Of a DNA stretch of 64,000 nt, positions 46,131 through 57,770 are shown piece by piece (the stretch's first letter is position 1; the number at the start of each line of letters is the position of its first letter). The notes under the pieces were generated by a model that was not told where the DNA came from, made no database searches, and was given only the letters and a program-made list of their open reading frames with translations. The stretch is from Nautilus pompilius (Eukaryota > Mollusca > Cephalopoda > Nautilida > Nautilidae): assembly GCA_018389105.1 (NCBI GenBank), contig JACATO010000689.1:294501-358500 (forward strand), in the 5' to 3' direction. A program made the position numbers and the translations under genes.

Positions 46131-48428
46131 CTATTCAGCGTCTACCGAGCTTAAGCGGATCTAGATGCGTGGCGTGTTGATCTATTTTTATCCTGCAGGA
46201 TGTATTGATTGTGATCCGGGATCTTTTGACAAAATACGGGAAAAGGGTAGGAATGAGAAGACAGACATTTATCAGCTCATTGAATGGAAGACATCATTTA
46301 TCCCATACTACAAAATCTGCCATTATCAACAGTTTGATGCAGCCCTTATATCTAGACGCACTTGTGTCTAGAAATTAAGTGTTTTCGACATCCCTATTTC
46401 CGGGAAAGCCAGTCCACGTAAATTGCCCGTTCTTTTACAAGATAGCCAGGTATGTATGTCATGTGTGAAGTGTTGAATATTTATTGTCGCAGGAACCTAT
46501 CTATTTGCCTTTGGAGTACAATGGGGAATTTACACAAATCAGGCTCGAGCGCAGTAGTTCGCCGAATGATAAAACGAGTATATCGCTAACCACTACGGGA
46601 TTTCTGTTGCATTTATGCCAAAGAAATTGTTTCTAAAGTAACCTTGGCATACGTTTTCCGCTTCTTGCTAATCAGATACATTGAGTCAACGTTGGCGAAA
46701 GTCAGCTGATCGTGAATTCTTTGTCTGTTGGTTGTTTGTTTTTATATCCCTTACATAAATTTAAATAAACTGAGGTTTCATGATTTTGTATGTCGCTGGT
46801 TGTTCGAAGAGAGAAGCAATGGAAATCGTTGTGTTGCCACTGTGACACCGCGTCGAAAGAAGGTGCAAATAGACAAGCAACAAACAGAAATTTGATTATC
46901 CCTTTTTATTCTACCTGACTGAGAAATGACATTTCATGCGCTGCCAATTGGCCCGAAAGGGGCCAGCAAGCGGTTCGAATCTGAGAGCGTTTGACTGGAA
47001 GCTTAAGATTTAGAAGTTTGGGGTCAGACGTTGTAAGCATATTGACGCTCTCGTGTCTCCGGAATAAGATACGAAAAGGAGCCGATTAAGGGGCGTGTGC
47101 TGCTCGATCCCTTTAGATAGCTGTATATGGGTATAGGTCGAAACAGTCTTCGAGCGAAGTTAACTGAGAAGTTTCCTTTTATGGAAATACGTCTAAAACC
47201 TGCTAAGACTTGACCACAAGAAAAACAGACATTTTAGATTTTTTAAAAAATAATAATAAATAATAGATGTTAAAAACAACTGCATGTCAGGGTTTCGGAT
47301 CGGGGGTCCTGTATCGTCGAACCAAAGCAAGAGAAAGGTTTTACTGGGCTAGAGAATACACCGAGTCATTGTTTCGTACTTAAAGCTGTAACCACTACGT
47401 TGCCCTCATCAGTACTCGAAATAAAAGTTGGTCAAATTCCTGAGATAACGTGATTGACTGATCTTGCTGGCTAATAAATCGGTGTGGTACGATCCTCTAT
47501 CGCACTCAGTCAATCTCGCACTAACCTGTCAGTGAATCATCAGTGAAAAATTCGCAATACAAACGCCATATGAGTTTAACTAAGTGATCCAAGTCAGATT
47601 TATACTACTTTTGTAATCATTAACCCTAAGCCTCTCATCAGATACCATTATCGAATAAGAACGCAGGGCTAAGACATTCAGAGTCATATCATTGCTGTGA
47701 TCTAAAACGGGCCATCCAAGCATTTAAAAGGACATTTAGGGTTTCCAGGTTAACTATTATCTTAAATTTAATTTTTGTTTGTTTTTTTTCGGGTTAACAG
47801 ATAAATATACAAATTTTAGTTTAGTATAATTAAACAGATGGTTTTAAAACCTATATTGATCACAACTGCAGCACAAACACAGACTTGAGTGACGGCATTC
47901 GACTGCCTCGTTATCCTGGCTGGATAAACCGAGACGGCGGCTTGGATTGGGGAATCAGAAAACCTCTAATAATCTCTCCGGATCGCTGATTCCTACTCAC
48001 CAGATCCGTAATGAGGGTAGGTCCCGGAGGGAGGTGATCGTGGAGTGAACAGCCGTTAGTACATTACCGCTGGTGCTGTTTTCCAAAGCTCCCAGGCTCC
48101 AGTATCATACACGCGTTTAGGGGGGGAATTCCTTTTTGCTGGTTACCGATCGTCTAACAGAAACATTTCTAAACGTTACCTGTTCTGTGATGATTTTGTC
48201 TTCTTCTACATCAGACTAACTCGATCACGCCCCGGTTCGATGCGGCTTGAGTCCGGCAGCTACCACTTGGCAGCTTACGGTGGGGGAGATAATTTTTACT
48301 ACCGTTTATCTCACTTAGAAAATTAACCGAGACGTGCGCAGTTTTTGTCAATTGCTTCGCGGTCGTGAATGCAAACAATTTCGCCGCCAGGGGGCTCTTT
48401 TTATTTTCAGCTCAGTGTTTAGGTCGGT
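46131..48428. other. Unassigned intergenic DNA
   Basis: Short frames only. GGTTCGAATCTGA near 46973 resembles a tRNA B box, but no tRNA fold could be built around it. Confidence 0.35.

Positions 48429-48429
<1 letters not shown>

Positions 48430-48497
<68 letters not shown>
48430..48497. repeat. (TG)n microsatellite
   Basis: Pure GT/TG dinucleotide run of about 34 units. Confidence 0.97.
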
Positions 48498-48499
<2 letters not shown>

Positions 48500-51400
48500 G
48501 CGGCTTTACTAGAATTTAAATGCAAAAACATTTTTCTTTTTCCAGAAATCTATCATTCTGAAATTATTAGCTGACCAAAAAAATTCAAATTCTTGGAAAA
48601 AACTTGGAATATTTTAATCTGCTATTTTATGTCTGTCAGGTATAACGCATTCATGCGTATAATAACTGCCGAGAATTATACAGATTAATAAACGAAGGAG
48701 CAGAACGTTTTAAGCAGTTTGACAGATTGTCAATCTATCGATGCGCCAGATTAATTGGAAAATTACCTTCTGACCAATTTTAATGATACAAATATAAATT
48801 GTGGTGACTCATGTGGTGCCGAGCAAGTAGAGATGTAATTCGATAAAGTTGCTGTCTAAATGTCTGCATTCCTTTTGGCACTGATAGCAGAAACTTCGGT
48901 TACTTCTCATTTGCACCCTGCTCCCTAGATCTCTTCCTTTTCCCGCATGAATATAGCGATTTGTTTGCGGGTGCTTAGTGGCTGTCGATCACAAAAACGT
49001 CACCCACTGAACGGTATCGTAGAAATGGTGCCATACCTGTAACACAGACCAGAAGAGACGGAGCTGTCTAAGCTAGCCGACGGGTGGTTACCTTCCATAT
49101 TTGAAAAATAAATACTTTCGTAGAGTTTTTCGGGTACATATAGTAGGGGGTCTCAAGATTAACTAACCCCTAACTAAGAGATGCTCCCCAACCGCACCTG
49201 GGCGGGCTCCTCCAGGGATTTAGCGAATCACTCAGCAGTAAGATCCAGATGCCCGACTATTCGTTTTGTGGTTACCTTTCTTCCATGGCAATTTATCGAG
49301 AAATCCACGAAGAGGATGCGAGGAGGCGTTAGACGAAGCGCCCCTCCACCAGACAGCTTATTTCGAGCTACCGTCTACCGAGCCCCGTGAACATCCTGGA
49401 GGCCGTGAAGAGAACGGCGTGGGTTCGACGCCAGATCTCCGACGGTCGGGATGGTTCTTAACCCAATGTTTTCTCCCGTGCAAGATTTCAACTCGTGGAG
49501 GACTCCGACTTTGAGATAAGAAGCCGAGTTTTTTTTAAAATTAAACCACATCGGAAGCGGAAGGCTTTACCGAGATTGGAAATACGACATTTCAAACAAC
49601 AACAACAACAAATCAGTGTCAATATGACGCGATGAGAGAGTTACTTCGGACCGTTGTTTGAGCAGCGCAGGTTTCGCTAAATTGGTTATCAGCTGTTTGT
49701 ATTCTAGCGTTGCCTTGACAACTCATGAGCTGAGTTAATCGATTGCCTTCTTTCAGCGTCAGTTCCTATCAGACGTTCAACACAAGTGTGAAATTTTAAA
49801 TAGGGTAATTAGATAACCTTTCTTTGTCGTTATTTATTTACTGTGTTAGAAATTAATACATTTTCTTCTAATCGACTTTGACACTGTTACCGTTATTGCT
49901 GTTTATGAGAGTAAACGATAGGCACCAGACCAAATTTTGCCGCACGAAATTCTTCTAAAATAAAGGGGAGAAATAAATTTAAAAATTCCAAAAAAAGGGG
50001 GGGTCTTGAGTGTAATTTATATGTTGCACAGTCTGACAGCCTGTTGAAAATCACTCATTAACAAATCGTCGTTCGTACAAGGGAGCTTTTTTTTCTTTTG
50101 TCGCAAACTTTCGTTGTCGTCTCTGAGACGAGATGAAGTCCTTCCCAACTGTTTGGCCGAGTTCTGATCAACCGTAATGACGTGGGAACGTAAAGGGTTA
50201 ACCGGCTTTACCTCTGTCGCCTCCAGTGAGATTGTTTTGGACTTTATACCATGAAAAAGCAGAAGAGAGGTAAACGGATAGGTACGGTCCGCTCGTTGTG
50301 AGGTTCATTCAGCCAAAGAGAAGACGGGAGGACATGCCAGGTAGATAGATGCCTCTTGGAGAGCGATCTTTGCGCTGGAATTGGTACTTAGGGAAATCGC
50401 AGAGCTGCCAAGAATTACTCGAGTCTGTCGAACCCGGTGCCTCAAAAGGGCTTTCGGATTTTAGTTGCAAACGTAGACGAAGGCTTTTACTGGGTCCTTG
50501 TTATCGTCGGCTTAGGCGGATTTCTAGCCCAGGAATTTCACGCTGGACTTCTCTCTCCTCTTGCGAGAGGAAGGGATGGTTCGCTGTCTCCCGGCTTTGA
50601 CGGATGAACGTGTCTGCCCGTGACACGCATAAAAAATAGGTAAATTTATCCATCTTTACGTTTTTACTGGGTTTGTTTTTTCACGACCGTACAGGAGAGA
50701 AATTATTATGGCTTTTAGAACAAACAGCAGCCTTACGGGAATAAAAGCCAACCTGGAGAACAAAGGCGAGGGTGGGCGACTTAGAATTCTTCTTGCAAAA
50801 CCTGTTTTGCGACTACCCCAGAAATATTCCGTACGCACCTGTTTCTTTCGGGATCCGATTTACAGCTTCCGCCCTCTCGGATGGCGGAAGTTCCCTATTT
50901 TGTCTTCGACTGCCAGCTTTCCTATTTCTCCGCCTGTCGGCAGGTCTAATCATCATTGGCGCCTTCTCACCCGCGACTTAAGGTGGCTCCAGTAAAACGT
51001 CCACTGAAACGGGCACCGACTGCTTAATTCTTCACTCTCATCCGGCCCAGACTCACGCACTCAAAAAAAGCTTTAAAACATCGCGTTCAGGGTTTGAAAT
51101 ACTCATTAGAATTTTAAAGGAAGAGAGTAAAAACGTTAGCCGAAAGATCGAAACCCCAGCTGGTGTCAAAAGATTCCCTTCAAGCAGTAAGTGTTCTTTG
51201 TGCCACTAATTAAAGGTGGTAGTGGATGTAAACAGGCTAAACCCATCTGTAAGACTGCCTTAAAAAAAAAGAGATCTCTGCTGGATAACTGAAGGAGATT
51301 GACTGAAATGTAATTAAATGAATGTGACGACCGGGTGAAAAACAGACTGATAAATAATTCTTAATCCTGTTAATGAGACAGAGCTTAAGAAAAACTGGAT

Positions 51401-51768
51401 TATATTGGAAAACTATGTAAATATTAGATCTGTTGGTAAAAAATTTTAATCAGACGTCAGAGAATATCGGAAAGCTTGTGAACAGTTGTTTATTATTTCA
51501 GATAAGCAACTCTCAGTGCAGATGAAAAAAACCAATCGATTTTGTTCTCACAGTTTTAACGTCGAAATCTATAGAAAAGGTATTGATTCTAAGACTAAGT
51601 ATTTACTAAATATATCTTATTTTGTTTTCCTACTGTGTGAGAATGATTCATGTATTGTATAAATATATAGCAGTGTTTAAAACATTAAGTTGCGGGTTTC
51701 GATGTGTAAGCGAACTAAACTATTTTAAACAAATTTCCTGATGTTAATTGATTGTGTGTGTGAGTGTA
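48498..51768. other. Downstream of the receptor gene: mixed DNA with GC-rich patches
   Basis: Patches at about 49180-49510 and 50110-51000 are GC-richer and hold several overlapping short open frames on both strands, none recognisable or bounded by good splice sites. They could be untranslated exons or regulatory sequence. A CAA repeat lies at about 49598-49611. Confidence 0.3.
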
Positions 51769-51776
51769 CTGACGTC

Positions 51777-51853
<77 letters not shown>
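51769..51853. repeat. TGACGTCA followed by (CT)n
   Basis: GTACTGACGTCACC (TGACGTCA at 51770-51777) leads directly into a pure CT run to 51853. Same association as at 34.9, 43.3 and 57.1 kb. Confidence 0.95.
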
Positions 51854-51857
<4 letters not shown>

Positions 51858-52038
51858 TTAACACAGTATTCACATCTGTTGCTCTCTGTCTCCCTGATTC
51901 TCTGCCCCGGTGCCGTCTCACCTTTTCCATTCGTTTGAATTTCTATCTTCTAACGTATATAACAACCAAAGCAATCTTCTGGTAAAGCGATAACGCAGTA
52001 ATGGAAACTTTATTTGTCTTCCCAGTGTAATATACATA

Positions 52039-52044
52039 TTTATT
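52039..52044 (-). terminator. Poly(A) signal AATAAA of the receptor gene
   Basis: On the minus strand AATAAA lies about 140 nt beyond the receptor stop codon. A second AATAAA follows near 52010-52015. Either would give a short 3' UTR. Confidence 0.45.
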
Positions 52045-52182
52045 TTACCCAGATGCGTAAAATATATTCATACACACACAAACACGCTATACTAGAAATT
52101 AAGAAAGGGAGTGCCCTTAGTTTATGTACCCACCCGTGGCAGTCTTCTTCCAGGAGTCCTTCTCTCTTCAGCTAGCGTATGT

Positions 52183-52437
52183 TCATAGTAAGTACGCAGC
52201 CCAGTAGGCGGCGTTGAATGCGATAAATGTGGCCGGGAAGGCGATTCGAGAAAGTTTGTCTATTTGACTAACACTATTCATCAGGTTATCTTTCCTTCTT
52301 TTCAGACCAGTGTAGTTCCGAGTTCCAGTGAGACAGTTCCAAAACTTACAAATGTAGTTTTTTGTTCGTCTGTCCGAGTGTTCGAAGGTTTCCGTCACGC
52401 AAGCGTTTCCGTTGAGTTTTTCCAGTGTCCCCAGCGT
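52183..52437 (-). CDS. GABA-A/GRD-type Cys-loop receptor, terminal exon (TM4)
   Basis: The minus-strand acceptor TTTCTTTTCTGGTTTCTTTGTAG precedes 84 codons and a TGA at 52185-52183. The reading runs from TLGTLEKLNGNACVTE through the basic cytoplasmic stretch YTGLKRRKDNLMN to VSQIDKLSRIAFPATFIAFN and AAYWAAYLL. The sequence IDKLSRIAFP...FNAAYW is the hallmark of the TM4 segment of GABA-A and glycine-type receptors (compare ID..SR..FP..F..FN..YW). The exon starts in phase 0, as the TM2-TM3 exon at 61779 ends, so the two can be joined directly across a 9.3-kb intron. Further loop exons in between cannot be excluded. Confidence 0.9.
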   Translation of the reverse strand, partial: TLGTLEKLNGNACVTETFEHSDRRTKNYICKFWNCLTGTRNYTGLKRRKDNLMNSVSQIDKLSRIAFPATFIAFNAAYWAAYLL

Positions 52438-52922
52438 CTACAAAGAAACCAGAAAAGAAAGGCAGAATATTTCTTTACCTGGAAAAGACGAGAAGGAAAC
52501 CGAGGTCTCGGAGGAAGACGACAAAGCTTCTAAGTTAAATGTTATGGAATTCATTTTTTTTAAAAGAAAAAAAAAAGAGAGATCCGAAAAATCTTTTAAC
52601 TTAAAAAAAAAAAATGAAAATGGAATATTAATTGAAAATTTGTTTGGTTTCCAAGAAAATAATTAATACGAACTGCAACAGGTTATTGTCATATGTGGAA
52701 ACAGCTGGCCAAAGGGGCATAAAGTCCAAAGACCGTCATTTATGAAAATAAATATTGCTTTATCTTAACTTTTATATTTTTTAAATAAAGAATGTTTAAG
52801 TCCGCTGCAAAGTAAAAGTAGATTTGCTTTTATATATAATAGAAATTTTATACTTTTGGATTGAGAGGGTTAATTAACACCTTTAGAAACACGTATTCGC
52901 TCGCCGCCTGGCTCTTATCCAT

Positions 52923-53240
52923 TTGTCTTCTCCCGCCGCCTCTCGGTGCTGGTTTTACCTTCTATGTATTTTTCTTCTGGTTTATTTGTCTGCCCGGCGC
53001 CGCGATACGAGGAATTTACGGGAACTCGTCGCAGAGGTGCAGAAAAAGGAGGCGGATAACGAAATCCAGCCTTCGCTGTTCTTCGTGCGCTGCCCGCCCG
53101 ATATCAAAGACGGCGGCGTGATGCTGGTTACCGAAGCTGACTCCTCCTCCTCCTTCCCACCCCCGATACGGAGAATTCAAATATCTCTTTCCAACCGGCG
53201 TCTCGAGACTGGCGTGTTCCTTCACCGTGCGCGACTCTGA
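52923..53240 (+). other. GC-rich open frame within receptor intron, unrecognised
   Basis: A plus-strand frame without ATG reads a hydrophobic stretch WFYLLCIFLLVYLS, then RNLRELVAEVQKKEADNE, IQPSLFFVRCPPDIKDGG, and VMLVTEADSSSS. The GC-rich composition and charged amphipathic stretch look coding. The minus strand is open over the same interval and no convincing splice pair was found. It could be an exon of a nested gene, or a GC-rich regulatory block. Confidence 0.2.
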
Positions 53241-54399
53241 TGGCGAAACTTGATTCACCCCACCTCTCCTCCAGTTTGGCACCGCAGTCTCCTCCCGACA
53301 GCCTTGGGAGGAGACGGCCGTCGGTGCGTGGGCGCCATCTTTGACACTAGTGTGCGAAACATTTAGACGGCCGTGGAATCTCTTTTAGCCATACGAAGGT
53401 GGGTCATAACCGGTTCCATAGTCGCAATTACAACAAACCAAACGGTGGAACTCAGAGAAATAAATATTTGGTGTAACTTGCATTGCTCAGAGAATCTTAA
53501 ATATTTATCTTCGTTTAACCCTTCGCATACCACGTCAGTTTTTTTTTCTGTTTTTTTTTTAAAGGATTAACGACGCAGACTTTTTTGTATTTATTTAAAG
53601 TCCTGTTTTAATGCTATACATAAAGCAAAGTCAATAATCTAAAGTCCGAAGTCCTACGAAAACATTTTCTTGTCATCCCATAGTTGAGCTATCAGACGAT
53701 ACAAATAAAAAAAAAGCAAATTTAGAAATTCCTGTTCTAAATCCTAGGCATTTTGGATTTGAAAGTCTTTTTAATTTCATTATACAATTGGGTTCTTTAT
53801 TTTCATCTGAGGTTCAGGCCCCCTGTCTTTGTCGGCTTATTTGATTACACGCAGGTCCTGTTCGGCTGTTTATATTCGCTCAGTTAAGGAACGTTATAAT
53901 GCGCACTCGTCGGGCGGGGTACTCGGTTCTTTCGGACCCCACGTTGCTTTAAATTCTGGCCAGAAAATTTGTCTGAAGAACCTGAAGCTACCGGTCCACT
54001 TTCTATGGACTACAAACTTTCAAATCGCAAAAGTAGTTTTTTTAAAATGAATAAGAGAGGTTTGCTCCATTAATTCTTTTTTAAAATTATTTTTTTTTGC
54101 TTGTAATTTTGTAATTGCATTTTTAAATTATTATGTGTATACATCCACAGCTGTTATGCTCGTCGTCACGCGTCTCTGCGGAGTCTGTATTGCTGCAGGT
54201 TCATATAGTTTACGATGAACAGCGTTCTTTGTTCGAAATATCCTTGGTGGGTGGTGGGGGTGTAATTTAACTATGTTGCTTTTAATCTCTGTTACTGTAT
54301 TTTGTTCACTTTAATATTTCATGTATAGCGCGCGGTTTTATATTCTAATTTGAGTTATCTCCCTTTGACGTTTTTTGAAACCTCACACTGGCAGCAACA

Positions 54400-55260
54400 C
54401 CGAAGGAACGCCTCCATTGCTTCACGCCATTCTCCACACACTTATTCTCGAAAAGGCGACGTGGAATTCGACAAAATAACGATATTTCTGATTTAGTTTT
54501 CCAAACAAATATAGAGAAACTTTTTCAATTTGGCAAAAACAGTGGAATTCCGAAGCAGCAACGGTCGTTTTCCGTCAAACACACAGACACACACACACAC
54601 CGGTCCTCCTCGCGGAAGCCTCCCGAACGTTTTCTAAGGTAGACAACCCCGACCGTCTTCCCTTCCCGGTGGCGCCTACCGCTTCTGCAAATTACGCCCT
54701 GGAAGATGTCGTTAGCGCTCTAGTAACTAAAATTCTATCTGTGTCCTCCATCGATAATTCAAATTGAGGTGACGTCACCACAGCCCCCGGTCCGGTTTTG
54801 CACGTCACGTGTACATTTCAATTAGCGTCCTTCGGTAAAAGAGAACTGAACACGGCTGTAGCAAGTGCGCACTCGTCAGGACGGTTCCCTCTCCCCTCCG
54901 TTAGATCTGTGGCTCGGTCCTGCCGAAGCCCGCCTCACTCGGACCGACCGCTGTAACAGTCGTCGCTGTTGCCACCAGTCTACATCCAGAATACTGTTCT
55001 GCGCAACTCGCTGTTTCCCCACCAGACAAAGTTACCGGACAAAATCAATAAGCCCAATAGTCAGTTAATGAAAAACTAAATACTGATAGTGTTTCGTAAT
55101 CACACAGCGGCTTCATTCGTGTGACTTTTACCGGCAGATTTTGGGCAAAGAGAACCAAAGGTGGGAGGAGGCTCTTTGTGACTCCCACGTGTTTTTGTGT
55201 TGGGTCACGCAAATTACAGTCCATTAACGCGGAAACCCATCGCATTTACTCTCACCGTCC
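54400..55260. other. GC-rich block, no supported coding
   Basis: CpG-containing block with short frames on both strands. It includes an (AC)n stretch at about 54580-54600 and TGACGTCA at 54771-54778. It may be an alternative promoter or regulatory element; this is inference from composition alone. Confidence 0.2.
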
Positions 55261-55261
55261 A

Positions 55262-55288
55262 CCATTATTATTATTATTATTATTATTA

Positions 55289-55325
<37 letters not shown>

Positions 55326-55340
55326 TTATTATTATTATTA

Positions 55341-55380
<40 letters not shown>

Positions 55381-55466
55381 TATTATTATTATTATATTCT
55401 TATTATTATTATTATATTATATTATTATTATTATTATTATATTATTATTATTATTATTATTATTAA
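55262..55466. repeat. (ATT)n microsatellite
   Basis: About 200 bp of ATT repeat with ATATT, TTTATT and TATTCTT interruptions. Confidence 0.97.
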
Positions 55467-55529
55467 GTTTCTTTTCTCCTGCCAAAGATTCCATCCTAAT
55501 AGCCTAGAAGGTTTCTCAATGCAGGACTG

Positions 55530-55724
55530 ATGGAGATATTGACATCGGAGGAGAGACGAGCGAGTTTCTGCTCGGTTCGTGAGACCGAATATGGGGGCCG
55601 ATTAAAAGCAGCTGGGAAGGAAACAAAAACCGGGGACCTCTCACGTGCATTAATCGATCCGAAAGACGCTGTCGGTCAGCCGATAAAGAGGGACGAGGAC
55701 AAAAAAAGGAGAAGAGAGGATTGA
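55530..55724 (+). other. 64-codon ATG-initiated frame in receptor intron
   Basis: Starts at a true ATG (GGACTGATGGAG). It reads MEILTSEERRASFCSVRETE, then GGRLKAAGKETKTGDLSRAL, and ends KKRRRED. The frame is highly charged and unrecognised. The antisense strand is open too. Probably a chance frame in a GC-rich patch. Confidence 0.15.
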
Positions 55725-56208
55725 TCCACTGCCCTTTGTTTGGGCAGGCGGATGCCCTGTTGCACATTGTCCGCCGAGAGAAAGGTTGTCATTATGTTCA
55801 GAAATTAATGTTGGCACACATGGAACTCTCTTGTCCGCCTCGAAATCGACTGCTTTGGAAGAAGACGGCAGAAAATATCGTCACCTTTAGGTGGTAGAAA
55901 TCCATCCGATAACAGGCCGATAATTGTATGCTTGCCCGAAGTTCTTAACTAGAGAAAGTCTATTGTTAAACCTTCGCATACACACACTCAGTAGATGAAA
56001 GGAATTAATCTACTTCAGTTAGTTTTGCAGGACCATAGGGGAAGTAACAAACGGATCTGAAATCCAAAACATTTACACTCATCTCCAGCTGATTACACTA
56101 CTATAAGTGATGCTAAAGAGAAACTGATTCCATTAAAAAAATAATAATTTAAATTATTAGTTTCAAAGTTAACTGCTATGTAATAGTACTACTAATATAC
56201 GTGGAAAA

Positions 56209-56257
56209 CCTCTTATAGCGATCAGGGCGTTCTTGGTAAACGGATCGCTATAAGAGG
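56209..56257. repeat. Perfect 15-bp inverted repeat, Tigger/pogo-like MITE remnant
   Basis: CCTCTTATAGCGATC (56209-56223) and GATCGCTATAAGAGG (56243-56257) pair perfectly with a 19-nt loop. ACCTC...TATAGCGA-type termini resemble the ends of pogo/Tigger elements (AACCTCGCTATAACG). A third, weaker copy (GCCATAAGAGAT) lies near 56320. No transposase was seen. Confidence 0.5.
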
Positions 56258-56942
56258 TCATTAAGACATGTAGGAATTTTCCTTCAGGAGAAAGAGCGTT
56301 ATAAGGAAATTACCGCCATAAGAGATTTGTATGTCGAACTCTTAACATCATTTTATTTATTATTATAGACAGCAGTTATCTTATTACCTTATAGATCACG
56401 AGTAGGTGCAAAGATTTTCTGATTAAGTCATCAAAGGGTGGTTACGGTTTGTCTCAGACCAAGGTATGTGATTCAGATATAGTAAATCGTAAGGTAACCA
56501 GCCTCCTCACCCATCAATAGCTTCGGCAGAAAGATTACATTTTACTAGCTAGACAGATAGATTCGTCTCTACTTCCAAGCATCAGATCTCGGTAAAATGA
56601 CACGGCTCGAAACTACACAAATTTCTATAAGTTTTAGAGGTAGTTTGCTGCCCAAGGGATCAAAAGACCATCTTTCCGTGATACCGTATCACCAGATACA
56701 GTTTGGAATAGCGTGGGCGTGCATACGTAAACAGAAGGCTGACATAAGTAAACAGGCATGCCATTAGTGCACGGAGTTGCATGTACACCTCAGCATATTA
56801 ATGCGTAAAAATACACAGAGCAAGGTTCGGGTTTCAGTATTGCTGCCGCGGGTTAGTTTTTTTCAACTAACACTTCTTCTCTGGATGCTTTATTTGTATG
56901 TCGCCAAACCCGAGAGTATTTCGGGTACACGCAACCTTAAAT

Positions 56943-56943
<1 letters not shown>

Positions 56944-56996
<53 letters not shown>

Positions 56997-57180
56997 CTCT
57001 CTGTACCGACGTCCATCTCTATGTAATGACATCATCATCTCTCTCTCTGTACTGACGTCATCTCTATTTAAAGCGTCATCTCTATATCTCTATGTAATGA
57101 CTCTATTTCTCTGTGTGTACTGACGTCATCTCTATGTAATAGCGTCATCTCTCCTCTCTCTCTCTCTCTCTCTCTCCCTC
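56944..57180. repeat. (CT)n with interspersed TGACGTCA units
   Basis: CT run to 56994, then units such as CTGTACTGACGTCATCTC (TGACGTCA at 57053-57060 and 57121-57128) and GTAATGACATCATC. Then more CT and a C-rich end. Confidence 0.9.
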
Positions 57181-57716
57181 CCCCCCCCAGGCTCCCTACA
57201 CGGCGCAAGCCCCTCTCTGCAGGCAACCAATTCAGAGCTTCTGTTTAACAAGTGCCAGACATTCGGAAAGATTTATTCCTCAGTGATTCCTTGAAAGCAT
57301 ACAGTGGAGAATTGCTACCATGTGTTTACTGATTCGTAAGACAAACAGTTCTGTCACGGAGACTCGGAGTCGACGACCCGACAATAAATCAAATACAATA
57401 GCGGGACCAGACCAGCGCGGTGAAACGATGGCTGCTTTAATCGACGAGGACTAGGAAACCGTCGGGCGAGAGTTCAGGAGCGATATCAAAGGTTATCCAT
57501 ACAGCGTGTTGTGTAAATGTGTGTACACTTTCCGCCCGGGTGGGAGGGAAGAGGTTGGTTTGATTAAGCTGCGTGGGTAAAAGCTGGTTAGTGCGAGCCA
57601 TCTGACTGAATCCGCCAGAGCGTGCGATCGATGGCAAAACTTCTCGAGTGATTCTCGGATTATCAAGAGCAACTTTAGATAAGGAATCTCCTGCGATACC
57701 AAAAAAAGCTATTAAC

Positions 57717-57734
57717 TCTCTCTCTCTCTCCTCT

Positions 57735-57768
<34 letters not shown>
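57717..57768. repeat. (CT)n microsatellite
   Basis: Imperfect CT run with CTCC and TTCT interruptions. Confidence 0.95.

Positions 57769-57770
<2 letters not shown>

Noticed and set aside
46960-46990. tRNA-like B box GGTTCGAATC (also near 49418)
   Set aside because: No A box at the right distance and no cloverleaf could be formed.
48334-48519. Frame with a Cys-Val run
   Set aside because: Translation of the (TG)n microsatellite.
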